Shown here piece after piece: positions 45,914-58,900 of a stretch of DNA of 64,000 bases. The stretch is taken from positions 12,586,001 through 12,650,000 of the forward strand of contig CP075493.1 in the NCBI GenBank assembly GCA_021613535.1, given 5' to 3'. This DNA is from Adineta vaga. Taxonomy: Eukaryota > Rotifera. Under the pieces are notes generated by a model, which did no database searches, was not told the origin of the DNA, and worked only from the letters and a program-made list of their open reading frames with translations. A program made the translations under genes and the position numbers. Numbering within the stretch: position 1 is the first letter of the stretch; each line of letters starts with the position of its first letter.

Positions 45914-47578
45914 GACTTTTTTTCTACTATTGTCTTCTAGTTTTTCGAATCTGTATGAAAAGATCAATTGTTATAATTAGAATGCCATCAGTGAAAGTTG
46001 TTTTGCGTGACATAAGATAGTTGAATCTTATACATTTCATAATGCTATTTAAAAAAAAAGATATGATTAGGACAGAAATTTGTTTTAATTATCTATGAAA
46101 AATCTCCAAACATCTTTTCTTTATCATGTATATACTTTTGTGAAAGGAATGGTAGCAATCGTAACTGATCACACATTTACTTACTTATTGTCTTTCGTCT
46201 CGTTCTGTCTGCCTTCTATTTCGGACATACATTTATGAGATACTGATACTTTTTTTTCAATTTGCCATCTGTTTCTAAGTTGTTTTTTTACATATTTCAG
46301 CTCTCGTAAGTATATGTTTACAACGTCTCTAATCAATTGATAGAATTCTCCCTTTTTATTTAAACACTTGTTAAATTCTATTTCTTTTGTCTAATAATAA
46401 TTATGAAACGAACAGTACTCTTTTATTGAATAGATATTTCAAGACTATAGGAAGGTTTCTATGTTACTTGAAAAATAAAGCTACTACAAGATGATATACT
46501 TCGACGAACTGATCTTTAGATTAGAGAGTTCAATATTTCTGATTGATCGAATAGCTCGATCGTTCTATGGCAAGAATCTATCGAACTGCATTTTTGTTCG
46601 TCGATCATTAGGAAAAGGGAAATAGGATACTGGACTGCTAGATAGTATTTGTGTGGTCAAACATCACCATGCGATTGGCTGATCATTATCGTTTTTTTGC
46701 TGAAATAAAATAAGGAATTTTGTATTCATGTATATGTGGGTTTATAAGTTTGATGTGTCCTGTATGACGCAACTTCGAAGAGTGAGTGGTAATGAAGGTG
46801 AGGGCGAATATGAAGAAGAGATGCTGATGTCTATCCACCCTCAATCCCAATAATAACTTGGTAATCAAGCCGATCGATTAAATAGATCATGTAATGCAAT
46901 ATGTAATGTCATAGTATCTACTTTATACACATTACTGATGATAGATAGTACACTTAGGTGTAACGAGTGATCTGTAATCTTATATTAATCAAGACAAGTA
47001 TCAAATAAAAGTACATTATTAAAGTGCAGGTGTGAGTTAATAGAATATCCACTCACATCTACGCGCCCTCATCCCGACTACCTGCGGCCACTCCGGTTTA
47101 GAGCATAATGTTACACAGATAAGGATTTTAGAAATCATTTAGAGGTTTTACACATATGTGATAAAAGTTTGGTCTATTCTGTGTGAAATCTTGAATAGCA
47201 TATTACGAAACTCCTGCTCGTTTCACTGATCCTCTAGAGCTTCGGTATATTCGATATTGAACCATTTGGTAGTTTTGTGAAGTTTTGAACGGTTTGGTAT
47301 CTCTTACACGAAACCAATCATAGTTTCGTAGAGCAATATTAAACCTGTAAAGTTCGGTATAATACCTTTTTTTTAAGAATGTAGTCAGGCGACGTTCTAA
47401 CAATTTTTGAAAATGATGAATGTAAGCATTATCATCAAATTGCACTCTCTTCACTCCGTCGAATTGAAAGGAAAAAATAGATTGATGAAAATTTTTCCAA
47501 TATTTTTCACTGAATTCATAGTTAGACATTTTAGCATATCAACTTGTAAAAAAAACTTAAAATCATCTTTTACGCTAT
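45914..47578. other. Intergenic, 1.7 kb
   Basis: Between two plus-strand genes. A 108-codon minus frame at 47203-47529 has internal short echoes (repeated 'ggtttggta'/'cggtat' words) and looks like repetitive DNA more than a gene. Pieces at 46787-46850 and 47070-47100 are richer in G/C and recall the telomere-like elements elsewhere. No other feature is recognised. Confidence 0.4.
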
Positions 47579-48418
47579 ATGTCATTCAGTTATTATCGTC
47601 GTTCATCATGCATTTTTCTTGTTACAATCGTATTGTTTCTTGCATATAGTATTTGGAAATATCCGTATATATCTTCTCATCTTCAAATATTAATTGATCT
47701 GCCCACAAACGTAACTTCTCGCGCAAATGAAAAGTTATCTAAAATTATTGTCGTTTCGCATTTTAAAGAAGACTTAAGTTGGCTTGATCTGTATATCGGT
47801 GATCGAATCGCACATATTGTTTATACACGATCATCGAATGCTTTGATCAATCATGGTATTTGAGTAAATAAAGGTCGAGAACCTGTTGCTTATCTTCAAT
47901 ACATTGTTGATCATTATTCCAATTTACCATCATTGATTGCATTTATACATGGACATCGAACTTCATGGCACCAAAAGGATCCGTCAGATATTGTCGTTGC
48001 ATTACGGGCTTTGAGATGGAACAAATACAGTTTTATGCCACTAACAAGTGTAACCACGCATGCACTATTTCAACCAAACAGTTCATCTCTACAAGAAGTA
48101 GTTAATTATCAATTGTGGAGAGATGTTTTACAGGAAGAACTTGGTTCACCACCCGCAAATGGAACTAAAGGACATTGTTGTGCAACATTTGCTGTTCGAA
48201 AAGAAGAAATTCTTAAACATACAAAAAATTTCTATACAAATATTATTGATTATATTCTTGCTAGTTCACATTCGGATCAATTGACTGGCCGAACTCTTGA
48301 ATATACTTGGCATATGATCTTCGGTCAGCCTTCTGTGATTCATTTTAAGCCGTGTGATTTATTTTTTTGTGACGAACGAGGCAGCATTTCTGTAGAACTA
48401 GCCAAAACATACCAATAA
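47579..48418 (+). pseudogene. DUF3431-family type II membrane protein gene with one in-frame stop
   Basis: ATG at 47579 starts a short basic tail (MSFSYYRRSS) and a signal anchor (CIFLVTIVLFLAYSIW). The luminal part carries the DUF3431 hallmarks: KIIVVSHFKEDLSWLD, NKGREPVAYLQYIVDHYSN, AFIHGHRTSWHQ and FAVRKEEILKH. DUF3431 is found in fungi, algae and bacteria and is thought to be glycosyltransferase-like, without a proven reaction. A TGA at 47861-47863 (…LINHGI-stop-VNKGREPV…) breaks the frame just before the conserved NKGRE block. Both sides remain in the same frame, so one substitution explains it. The rest is undamaged, which points to a young pseudogene, a dead allele or an error. Transfer from a non-animal source is plausible. 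Confidence 0.73.
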
Positions 48419-48744
48419 TAATTATTTACAAATTCATTTGCCGAGAAATTTTAATCCTAGTTACGGGACCTATATTTTGGCAGATGCCCTTTTTTTCGAG
48501 CATCAAAAAAGTAGTTCCTACACTAATCGTCGATCTTACCTCTCGTCTTGCTAGATTCTTGTCTGAAAAACAAGGTGAACAGAATCTTGACTGACTGATC
48601 AGGACAGTAAGAATCTAGAAAGAATCATAATAAAGTAAAACTTCCCATATATGGGCACTCTTTACACTTTTTCAAGTCGCCCATTTAATGGCGGTGCCCT
48701 TGTCATAGAAGTTTTTGTAAATAGCATACAGAAACGTTTTGGAT

Positions 48745-48791
48745 GAGAGTGTAGGCGAGAGTATATTCTCTTGACTCTCACCCACACCCTC
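48745..48791. repeat. 47-base palindrome with telomere-like tips
   Basis: GAGAGTGTAGGCGAGAGT (48745-48762) pairs with the complement of 48774-48791 (ACTCTCACCCACACCCTC), 15 of 18 bases matching, around an 11-base loop. The motif GGGTGTGGGT recurs in palindromes at 54350, 61297 and 63620. Confidence 0.6.
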
Positions 48792-49178
48792 GGAACTTAA
48801 AATCGTTCAGTGGAAGCATAGAGAACCTTTGAGGTTCAGTAAAACACCAATTTTTTTTACAGGGTAGTACCTCTTTTCACTCTCTATTATACTCACAATC
48901 TTGTTTCTTATGTTCTCTTTTCGACCCTAAATTATGTACGCTGTTTGTTTTTCCTCGTTCTGTTATCGTATACATTAAGCTTTATAGTCATTTGGGAGCG
49001 TGTCCCAATTAGAGGGCAAGGTGTGCAAAGAGAAATGACAAACATCCTTTTGAATGAAACTTCTTTTGTCCATTTCAGTAATACGTAATCTTTTTTCTCT
49101 GCTTCCGATTTCCTCTTTCATTTCCGCTCGATATATATTGTCTCTCGTTGCATTTTTTTCAATATCATTCTTCTTCGC

Positions 49179-49199
49179 TCTCTCTCTCTCTCTCTCTTT
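49179..49199. repeat. (CT)n microsatellite
   Basis: About ten CT units lie in a longer pyrimidine-rich tract. Nothing more can be said. Confidence 0.7.
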
Positions 49200-49958
49200 C
49201 TCTGATATATTCTGTCAAACGGGTAGTTGGTATTTATATTCAGTGCTAGTGAAACGTATTAAAAACAAGACGAAGGGTAGTCTCGAGGGAAGTCATTCTG
49301 CACTGAGACTCGAAAACAGAATAAGAGTGTGAACATGAAGTTTGTACAGAGAAAGTATATCTATACAAGCATAATCTTTTTTCTATTCTTGTCGTGTTAA
49401 TTCAATATAATTATTGTTATTCTATGTTATCTATCTTATTATTATCATTCAATAAATCATTACGTTTCGGTGTTGTCCGAGTGCTTTAAGTGATTTCTAT
49501 TCTAGTGATTTCTATTCATCGATCAGAAGTATTTTCTGTTACACTTTATCTATTTACCTTTTTCAAAAAGTAAAAGTGAATTGCTACTCCTAACGTGTAC
49601 ATCGATTATGAAAACTAATATTGAAGTTTTCAAAATCTAATTTCTTAGAATTGATGGCAACGAGCATATTCTGAATAAACAATATTTTAGACAAACTATT
49701 TACTATTGGTTTTCTATATTTTTTCAAAATGTTTGTCGAGTTATAATTTTGGAAGCATGAATCGAATATTGACACATGCAAATTTGATGTTGACTATCCT
49801 ATTTGAGTTATAACAGCTTGTAATGACATAACAATGAACGCTGACGTAGTTTGATATTTACAGTTGCATCTGGCTTTCTTTTTACATAATCAACAAAGGA
49901 AGAAGGACGAAAATTAACAAACTTTTTTCTTCATGTGTAAAACTAAAATCTTTTCAGT

Positions 49959-52900
49959 ATGAGTATGGAACAATTGTATAGATCAAAATTTACGCGGATC
50001 CACTTTTTTCCGAAGCAGATGTTGCTGGATATTCTTCTTTTATTATTTTATGGGTACATTTCGTCCGTAAATTCAGTTAATATTCGACTGTATGATACGG
50101 TACGTAGCAAAGAGAATGCTGCTTTTGATTGTTTTAAGGCTATGCACGTATTTGCATCGGCTATAGTAACACATCAATTCAGTTCAACTTATGAAACTCA
50201 TTACTATTGTCGTTGGTCTACAAGTAAGAACAACCAACTCGTGATGCCTAATGAAAATATAGTCAATGGTGTACCATTCCCATTTAAATACTTGCGTGAA
50301 ATGAACATCTCGGCTAGAGATCTCTTCGAGTGGTATGCACCAATCGATGTAATCGAAGAATACGAATCGGGTAGTGAGACTGGATTGTTTGTCAATTGTT
50401 CGAATCAAGACAATGTGTGGTTTGGAAGCAACTGTGAGTATGCATATGATTCCGATAGAGAACCAATTGGTTTCATCTCGGGACGACTTGAAGACAGGTA
50501 TGAAGTACCGGATAATATTTTTTCGATCACAAACGGCACGTGTTATGAGATGAATGGTAGCGAATGTCAGTCGGTCTTATGCTTAGATTGGCGAGAAATA
50601 TGTGATGGTGAGTAAATGAGTTCTTTTCCTAACGAGACGGATGTTAGGTTTACTCAAAGTTATGTTACCAGATACCGAATAATACGTAATGAAAAGTTTC
50701 TAACTTTATCAAGGAAGGGTTATTTTGCCAAAAAATAACCATATCGTATAAAATTCAATCAAAAGTTTTCGATCTTGAGATTTTCATTAAGAAAAGGATA
50801 TTTCTTGAAGACAACAATACCACTAAATTTTAGAAATCGTAGAGATTCGGATTTACCGATCCCCAAAATTTTGATCAAACTTTCTGAAGTACCTTTGTTT
50901 TCGAGAAATAGTCCTTTTCTTTATAAAGTCAACTATTTTCGATTACCAAAGATCTTATAACATAACTGTATATTAACGGCGATTTCGATTACTAGTAGAT
51001 AGTATTCTGGATAGTCGTTAAGGGTCAGAGGTGAGCACACGACAAACTTTTTCATCCTGTCCTGCCGTGCGGACAGGGCAGGACAAAAATTGAAACCTTT
51101 ATCTGCAGGACAGGATTTTAGCAGGACAAATATGAGTTTTTAGTCTTTTTTTCAATTGAATTTGATACTAAATTTTACATCTATACTTCTTTCAACTTGT
51201 TCCGGCAATATAGATGTGCGAAAGTTGTGTTCTAAATAATAATTACGAGAATCAACCCAAAATAAAATAGTAGATGACCTGTTAATAAAATATGTACTAT
51301 AACATGAAAAATACTATATAATACGAATTAAAAATAACGCATTATATTGAAACGGTTAATACACTTAGATAACAAAAATGAGTAGATTTGGACCTATTTG
51401 CTTTGAGAAAGGAACTGTTACTCAAAGAAAAGGTTGATGTACATAAAAACAGACAGTCGTTAGTCAAATAAATACTCATATGTTTGTATGGATCTGATGA
51501 GTAAAATATTTTCTAACTGTTAACCCTTTTAACTGCTTTTGTCCCTATTGTATAATGAGTTCCGTTTCAAATAGTTGTCTCTACGCTTGAACCAGTAGCT
51601 GGTTATACAAAAATACATGGAGAGTAATATGAGATAAGTGAGAAAAATTGAAGGCTCTGGCTGAGAGTTCAAAACAGACAAGCAACAGGGGCTATCGCTT
51701 ATAATCTGCACATTCGAAGGATTTTATTTATGTTGTAATCTAAAGCGCTTTATAAAGCATGTTTTCGTTCAAAGTGTCTAGCCGATAAAATAGCGATATA
51801 AAACATAGACTTAGGTCATTTATAGATTTTTTATGTGGTTTTTGCTGACATAAGATCCACAATTTATGGCTATCACTGCTTAAACAATGTGTTTAACATG
51901 CTAGAACCTCGAAAAACTCAAAACCAGTGATATGAGCGATTTTAAAGTGTTAATTTCACTTGTTTTACTGCTTATGAAAAGCTTACGCAAAAATGTCATA
52001 TAAAAGGCAGAACGAGAGAGTTCATCCTGTCCTGCCTGCCGCTCCGACTCATTCATCCTGTCGTGCGGACTGGACAGCAGGGCAGGACGTGCGGTATGTC
52101 CTGTCCTGTGCTCACCTCTGTTAAGGGTACCATCTCTCTTCTTTCACGATTTTTATACCTCAAAAACGGTACGTAGAATCGTGTTGAAATTTTTACCACA
52201 GATAGAGCACTTAAAATAACGGGATAGGTGTTCGAGAAAAATTTTTTCGAAAGGAATCTTCCCGATTTTTTCTATCGGTCTCAACTTGACACGGCACGAT
52301 CTCACCTAATTTTGCTCGATTCGGCTGAAAATATTTTTGGAAACATTTATGACTATATCTGAGAGATGCTTTTAAGAGTATTCACCACTCTTTTCTTGGC
52401 AAAATTTAAAACCTTTTCTCTGTGCTCAGCAGATTCTCCATCGAAAATTGTTCGGAAATTCGTTGAAAAAAATTCAGACACTTCCCGAACTAATTTTTCG
52501 CAAAAGTCGTGTTTTTTTCCAAATTGCGAAGTTGAGACACGCAAAACCGCTCTTTAATTTTGTCCGATAGAGCTAACCTTTTTACCAGTAATACTTTTAC
52601 CTATTATCCCGAGGTAGTTTTGATCGTTTTCAAAAATATCATTTACTTTAGTGTTAATATCAAAACTACGAAAAAGGTTTTCGAAAGCGAGATTTCTCAA
52701 CTTTACGAAACCTATAAATCGGGATGAAAAGATCAGAAACAGAAACGACCGATTCTATCTCTAGCCAAGCCGAAAGAGATTTTATAGAAGGACGCGTTTT
52801 TCAGAATCCTTGTTGGCTTGAGTGGAGAATATTTTAAAGTTTCTGTGGTAAAAACTTCATCTCATTCAGACAAACTTAAAGGAGAGCCGCATGTGACACG

Positions 52901-55900
52901 AGTGAACGCTTGGCGTGAATAACTGGAGTTTGAGTAAAATGCGAAATAAGTTTTAGACGTTTATTTCGATATAGGGGTGTAGTTTGAACTTGCGCACGAA
53001 AATCTCATACTATTTTATTTCTTTAAGCCTCCCTCCCCCAGCTTGTGGTGTCTATTTTAGGTATTTTTCTTACAAAGAATTTTTGAAGTGTACTTGAACT
53101 GAACAAGAATGTTAGTATATGACATAAAGAATCCCCGTCGCCTTCTCAACAATTTTGTATTTCCTGAATTCATCCATTATTGTTCACTCCAGAAAAACCG
53201 GCTCAATGTCGAAATGGAGTCTAGAGCTTGCTCTACTACTGAACACAGAAGGATTTGTTTTGTTTTCCTTAGATATTTTTCTGGTTTTCTGTAGATCTTT
53301 TTCAAACATCACCATTCCTAGTAATCACTCGATAATTTATCATATACACTTTCTGAAAGGACAGTTTAAGGAAGACAAAACATATCCGGCTTTGTTAAGT
53401 TGTAGAGCAAGCTCTGTTCTTCATTTTTGCATTAAGCCCGTTCTTCTAGAGTGAAAAATAAGGGAGAGCTTTGGAAAGTCTGATTTTAAAATCGAGAGTT
53501 TTTTAAGAGTAAATGACAAATATTCGCTATGACTTACACTAACATTCTTGTTCAGTTCAAATATTTTTCAATAATTTGTTGTAAGAAAAATACCTAAAAT
53601 AGATAGCGCATGGTGGAAGGCCTCAAACGAGGTTTCTTTTTGAATAATTGTTTGTAGCAGATACATGTAAAAATGTTTGCTTTTTCACATGACTATTGAT
53701 TAAAACCAATTAGCTGATTACTTAAAGAGTAATGAGCGAATATCTCTCTAACCGTATGAGAAAACAATCCTAAAGTTTGAGAATGAACTATATAACACAA
53801 GTCACATAAATGGTAAAAATATCTCCAAAAAAGTGGTTCTGTAAAGATCCCATAAAGTTTGAAAAAGAGATTTTTATTTTATCATAATCTAGCGAGTTTG
53901 AAGAAGTATTTGTATACTTTGAGATTGTTTTGGAACTTCTCGCTAGATTATACGAGTGTTTTTTCAGTTGCTCAGACGTACTCTATCATGTCGCTTAGGA
54001 AAACTTTGAGTAAAGATTTTATAACCTTAGGAATGGTCTACAGAATACATCAGTTAGCTTTGAAGAACAATTGTTTCAATTCAGAGTTTTCTTAAGCAAA
54101 ATGGGAAAAGCAGTAATTTATGTCTATTTTACAACACCTCGCTAACACTACTTTTTCGGTCATAGCCCCTCTGAACAAAAAGTGGTTTTAGGTGATTTTT
54201 TCAGAGTATATAGAGTAGGTTAAATACGTACAACATATAAAAACTAGTCGTAGAAAACTTTATCAGTCTGCGACATTCATCTTGTAATTTTTCGATGTCA
54301 TGGTGCTAATAAATGATTTTGCCTATATAGAGCACTAAAACAAAAACAACTGAAGATGTGGGTGAAGAATAGATACCTTGACCCACACCCTCAGTAGCTG
54401 TGAAAATACCCTCCTCTGCCCGTCCGTAGACCTCACATCTCTGCTCATAAGAGAATGTTTCTCTGTGCCCAATCAATTTTTTGGCAGAACATGCGCACAA
54501 ACCATTACTGGATTTTGGTTTATGATTATAAGATTCTTCTGAGTATCTGAATGATCAAATATCGAACTAAACTTTCATCAATCGATAAGTCTCATAAATA
54601 CTAGAAACTTCCCAGAGTTTGAGGCAGAACGAACGAGTGATGTGATAATACCATTACGCTGGGTATCTTTCTTAAAATAGAGCAGTGTATCTTCTGAAAA
54701 GTGAGGAATTTGAGTGAATTTGGTTATAGTCGATGCCTAACAGTACTGATGTGGAGAGTACTTCACGCTATTGAAATGGGAAAGATCTAATGTAACAATA
54801 TTTGATGCCGCGTTAGTCCAGCAACGTTTGTTTGAAGATGAGGAGATCTTTTTCAGTGTATTACGAGCTGGGTTCTAAAGAAGAAACAGGGTCTTCTCTA
54901 AAGAATTACCGATTTTTGCAACACTCACGCTTTGTGCTTTGCCTACTGGTCGGGCCTTCGCTACACCCACAACCAATAGATTGACAGAATGAATTTAAGG
55001 CACGATGGTGTTACTAGTTACATCTGATTTAATCTCGACGTTATAAAACTTTCTCATCAATATACTACGTAACAAAACGTTTATTAGCTATGAAGTACTG
55101 AGACCTGCAATAGAAAACGAATGCACGGAATCAAATGCTATTATAAAATCTTTCAAAGGCATGATAAAATTATTGGGCAATCAGATCATCTGACCAAATT
55201 TCTGAGGTTTTGAAGGATATAGTTTGGTTATTGCGTAACGAGATTGTCTGGCTGTATGTATTTGGTTACCCTGTTGGGTATTTAGACGTTCGGTTCTGAA
55301 TACCCAGTGTAATGACATTACGACAGCTATGGAATGAACGCATCCTTATTGAGATGCTATCTTGTCATTAAAATGTCCCTATTTTTCAACAAACATCGAA
55401 ATGAGACATTTTGCCTATCCAGACAGTCAAGATCTCATTTATATGCGATGTTTCCATTATCTTGTAAACTCGTAGAATGAATATTCGAGATCCAAATACA
55501 GATAGCTGATAGTAAAAATATTTTCATAGGTAAAATCGATTGTGTCAATGGTTTGGATGAATATCAATGCGATGCACTTGAGTATAATGAATGCGATCCT
55601 ATAACGGAATTTCGTTGTTTAAATGGACTATGTATTGACAAAGTGTTTCACATTGATAATGAGTACGACTGTTTGGATGGATCTGATGAAACAGAAACGC
55701 AAAACTATGACTGCAGCGATCGAATTAGTTATGTCTGTGAAGACCGATCATGTCACCGATCAGAATTTTCATGCGGTGATGGATTCTGTTATAACGGGCC
55801 AAGTACAATAGATGGCTGTCCTAAATATCCACGAGATATTCTCTACTTAAAACAAATGCCATCGTCAACATTCATTCTTTTTGCACACATAGTTGTCACA

Positions 55901-58900
55901 TACAATAATAACACACCATTATCGGTCTGTTTCAATGAGACTATATGCCCATATCTCGCTAAGAGTCAGAATACGAAAAGCTTATTTTGGCTTCATGGTT
56001 TACTATGTCAAAAATTTGATACATTTACAAACCAAACATACGATAATTTCGCTGCTATGATTAAAGATGTCAAACGCTTGGTGCACTCTTGTGCGCTTAT
56101 CTATTTCCCACGTGCTAGTGGTAATCAATCTGCATTGTTTCAATGCCATGATAATATAACTTCTATCTCACACCATCGACTTTCTGATGGTGCATATGAT
56201 TGTGCAAATGGCGAAGACGAACATCAAACAAACACATGTTTGTTAAATTTACCTTCTAGATATAGATGTGATAGTGGAGCAAGGTGTATTCATACATCGG
56301 CCATCGACAATAATATCGTGAGTATTTATCAGGTCGAAGTGTGAGACTGCAAACAGATTATTTCTGCTTAACTGGTTAATCCTTGATTAGTGTTTCTGTT
56401 GTTAAGTTTACTACAATCTATTTTCAAATTGATCTCTGAGCAATAAATTCATCTTAATGGAGGAATTTGCAGTCCTAGTGCAAATACCGAAGAACTGCCA
56501 CTGACAGGTCACACAGTTGTGCACTGACTGAGCTCGAACAATACCAATAGACGACGACCAAATTATGTGCTTGCCTGTCTGAATTATTCTGTTAAGTCTA
56601 CGATAATGAAACCGATATAGTATAGTTATCTTTCTCTTTTAAAATTTATTTCCAATGGATAGATACAGGCGCCGTCGAAATAGCTCCAAAGTGAGATTTG
56701 TTCGGTCGTAGGCGAGTATTTGTAAAAAAAGCGAAAACTCACAATGACATCCAAATTGACAATTGATAATACAAATAGATAGAGCCCGCTGAGCTGATTC
56801 TATAAAGACCCACGGAGACCCAAAATAGCAAAAAAAGACTTTCTGATAAATATTCTTTTTTCCAATATACGAAGAGCCAAATCTAGGATTTTCGATCAGT
56901 ACCAAAGGTAAATCGGTCAATCGATTGGTGAAGCGATTTGACTCAACAAGCTCTACCTTCTGGTATTATCAAAACTAGATTTGTGGATCTTCCTGGGTTA
57001 TCGTTTGTTTTATAACTACTCCGTCCTGGTCTCGGTGAAACTGTTTCCTATAGATTTCGTCTCTGATACGTAAATATGGTTTTGTTTATAATCTATACGA
57101 GTAATTTCAAATCGGTTTTTGAAGTTCACTTTAAATGCATGAAACTGACTGGTAGCTGAACTGAGGCTATTATTTTCAGCATGAGTTTTAGAAGAACCTT
57201 TGCAACACTATTCATAAGCTTTATAGTAACTTTTCTTGTTCAAAAACCATTAGAATATCTTCCGCACTCAAATTAAGAAAACAACAAAACTACAGTCTCA
57301 ATGCTAGAAAATTGTGACAATATGATAAAAAGAATGAGCAAAGATACAGTTCAACCTTCCTATGTGGACACCTCCGTGTAGTGAACACTTTAAAGCGATC
57401 CTTGTATTGACCACTATAGAGACATTATACTGTATGCTGAGTATTTTACTGAATCAAATATATCAAACTTCCACTTTATACACTCGAACATTCACACAAA
57501 ATAAGGAAAAACACAACGTAGTATACACGATATTAGAATTTGTCTGCAAGAAATGCTGATATCGAAGATAGTTAGCGATTTTTTAGCTGCATGAGTTTTA
57601 AATCACATTGAAATAATTATTTTCCTTTCAATGTTTCTTGTATAGTCCACCATCTTTTTTGTTTTAAAATTTGATCGAAAACTTTTGCACTGTTATAGTG
57701 GAATTGCGTCGATGGAAGTGATGAAGGTACTTTCTATCGTTATTCATGCGAGAACGTAGATTCCGATCAATGTCGGATCTACCGTCATGAACCAACTCAT
57801 TTCAACTTGAATTTTGGTCACATTTGCAATGGGATTATTGAAAGTATACCCGATATCGATAATAACACGGATGAATCGAACTGTATCATGACCCAATGGT
57901 ATCATGATGCATCTCATAACAAATGCAATCGTGCATGGAATCTTCTAGACGGACGTGATGAACTCGGTTGTTTCCCGTTATTGCATCAAACCGTGGGTTG
58001 TAATCGCACTCAACATATATGCTTTGATCCTCAGACGGGCTACCCACAATGTTTGCCGATTTCGAAAGCTAATGATAATTTCATCAATTGTTTGGGCTCA
58101 GTTGATGAACGACGATTCTGTCGTATCCATTATCAAGATAATCTTATGCGTCGCTATCGGTGTCGAAATTCAGATCTGTGTATTTCGCCTATTCAAGTCT
58201 GTGATTGTCATCAAGATTGTCCGGAGAATGATGATGAAACTACTGCATGCAAATGGCTCTACAGTGGAAAAGAGTTATCCTGTAAAATTGGCCTAATTCG
58301 TTGCCGTGATGGTTCTGTACGTAATCCTAGTGCCCGTTGTGATAATAGATTCCAATGTCACGGCGGTGAAGATGAAATCTTCTGCGAGCTCATCGATCGA
58401 ACATTAGTAGAATCAATAAATCTCATGCATTTTTCAAGCTATCCGGAACAGCGTTCAGAAAAAATAATAGCAAGTCAAATCGGACAAAGTCGATCATTAT
58501 TTGACGATTCTATTCTGTGGCGCTGCAACCGCGGAATACATATACGTTCATCAAATAATCCTCCTGGTTTCTATTGTTTCTGTCAAGATCACTACTATGG
58601 CGATCGATGTCAATTTCAGCGCAGGCGCCTGGTATTCATACTTCAATTACAAATCATGGGTTCGATTGATCATCTTGATCCTCTATCATCACTCTTTAAA
58701 GTTGTTATTCTCTTAATACGTAACGATTACAACGGTTCTATTATTTCATATGAACAAATTATTTTCAAACCATTATTTGATTGTTTGCCTCGCTATATAA
58801 TCTATTTGCTCTATCCAATCAACGAATCATCACTACTTTACAATCATTCAGTGTTTATTCATGTGTTTACATTCCAAGAACTTGAACATCGTATATCATG

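Larger units (their letters stand above)
48419..49958. other. Intergenic, 1.5 kb
   Basis: Between the DUF3431 gene and the receptor gene. It holds the small palindrome at 48745-48791 and a (CT)n tract at about 49179-49199. A 92-codon frame over the pyrimidine tract is low-complexity and not a gene. 48460-48720 has a mildly higher GC content with ATGGGC and GCCCAT words in opposite orientation, possibly another small transposon remnant. Confidence 0.4.

Noticed and set aside
47203-47529. 108-codon minus-strand frame
   Set aside because: It contains repeated short words and an unlikely aromatic/arginine-rich composition; it looks like repetitive DNA and has no recognisable domain.
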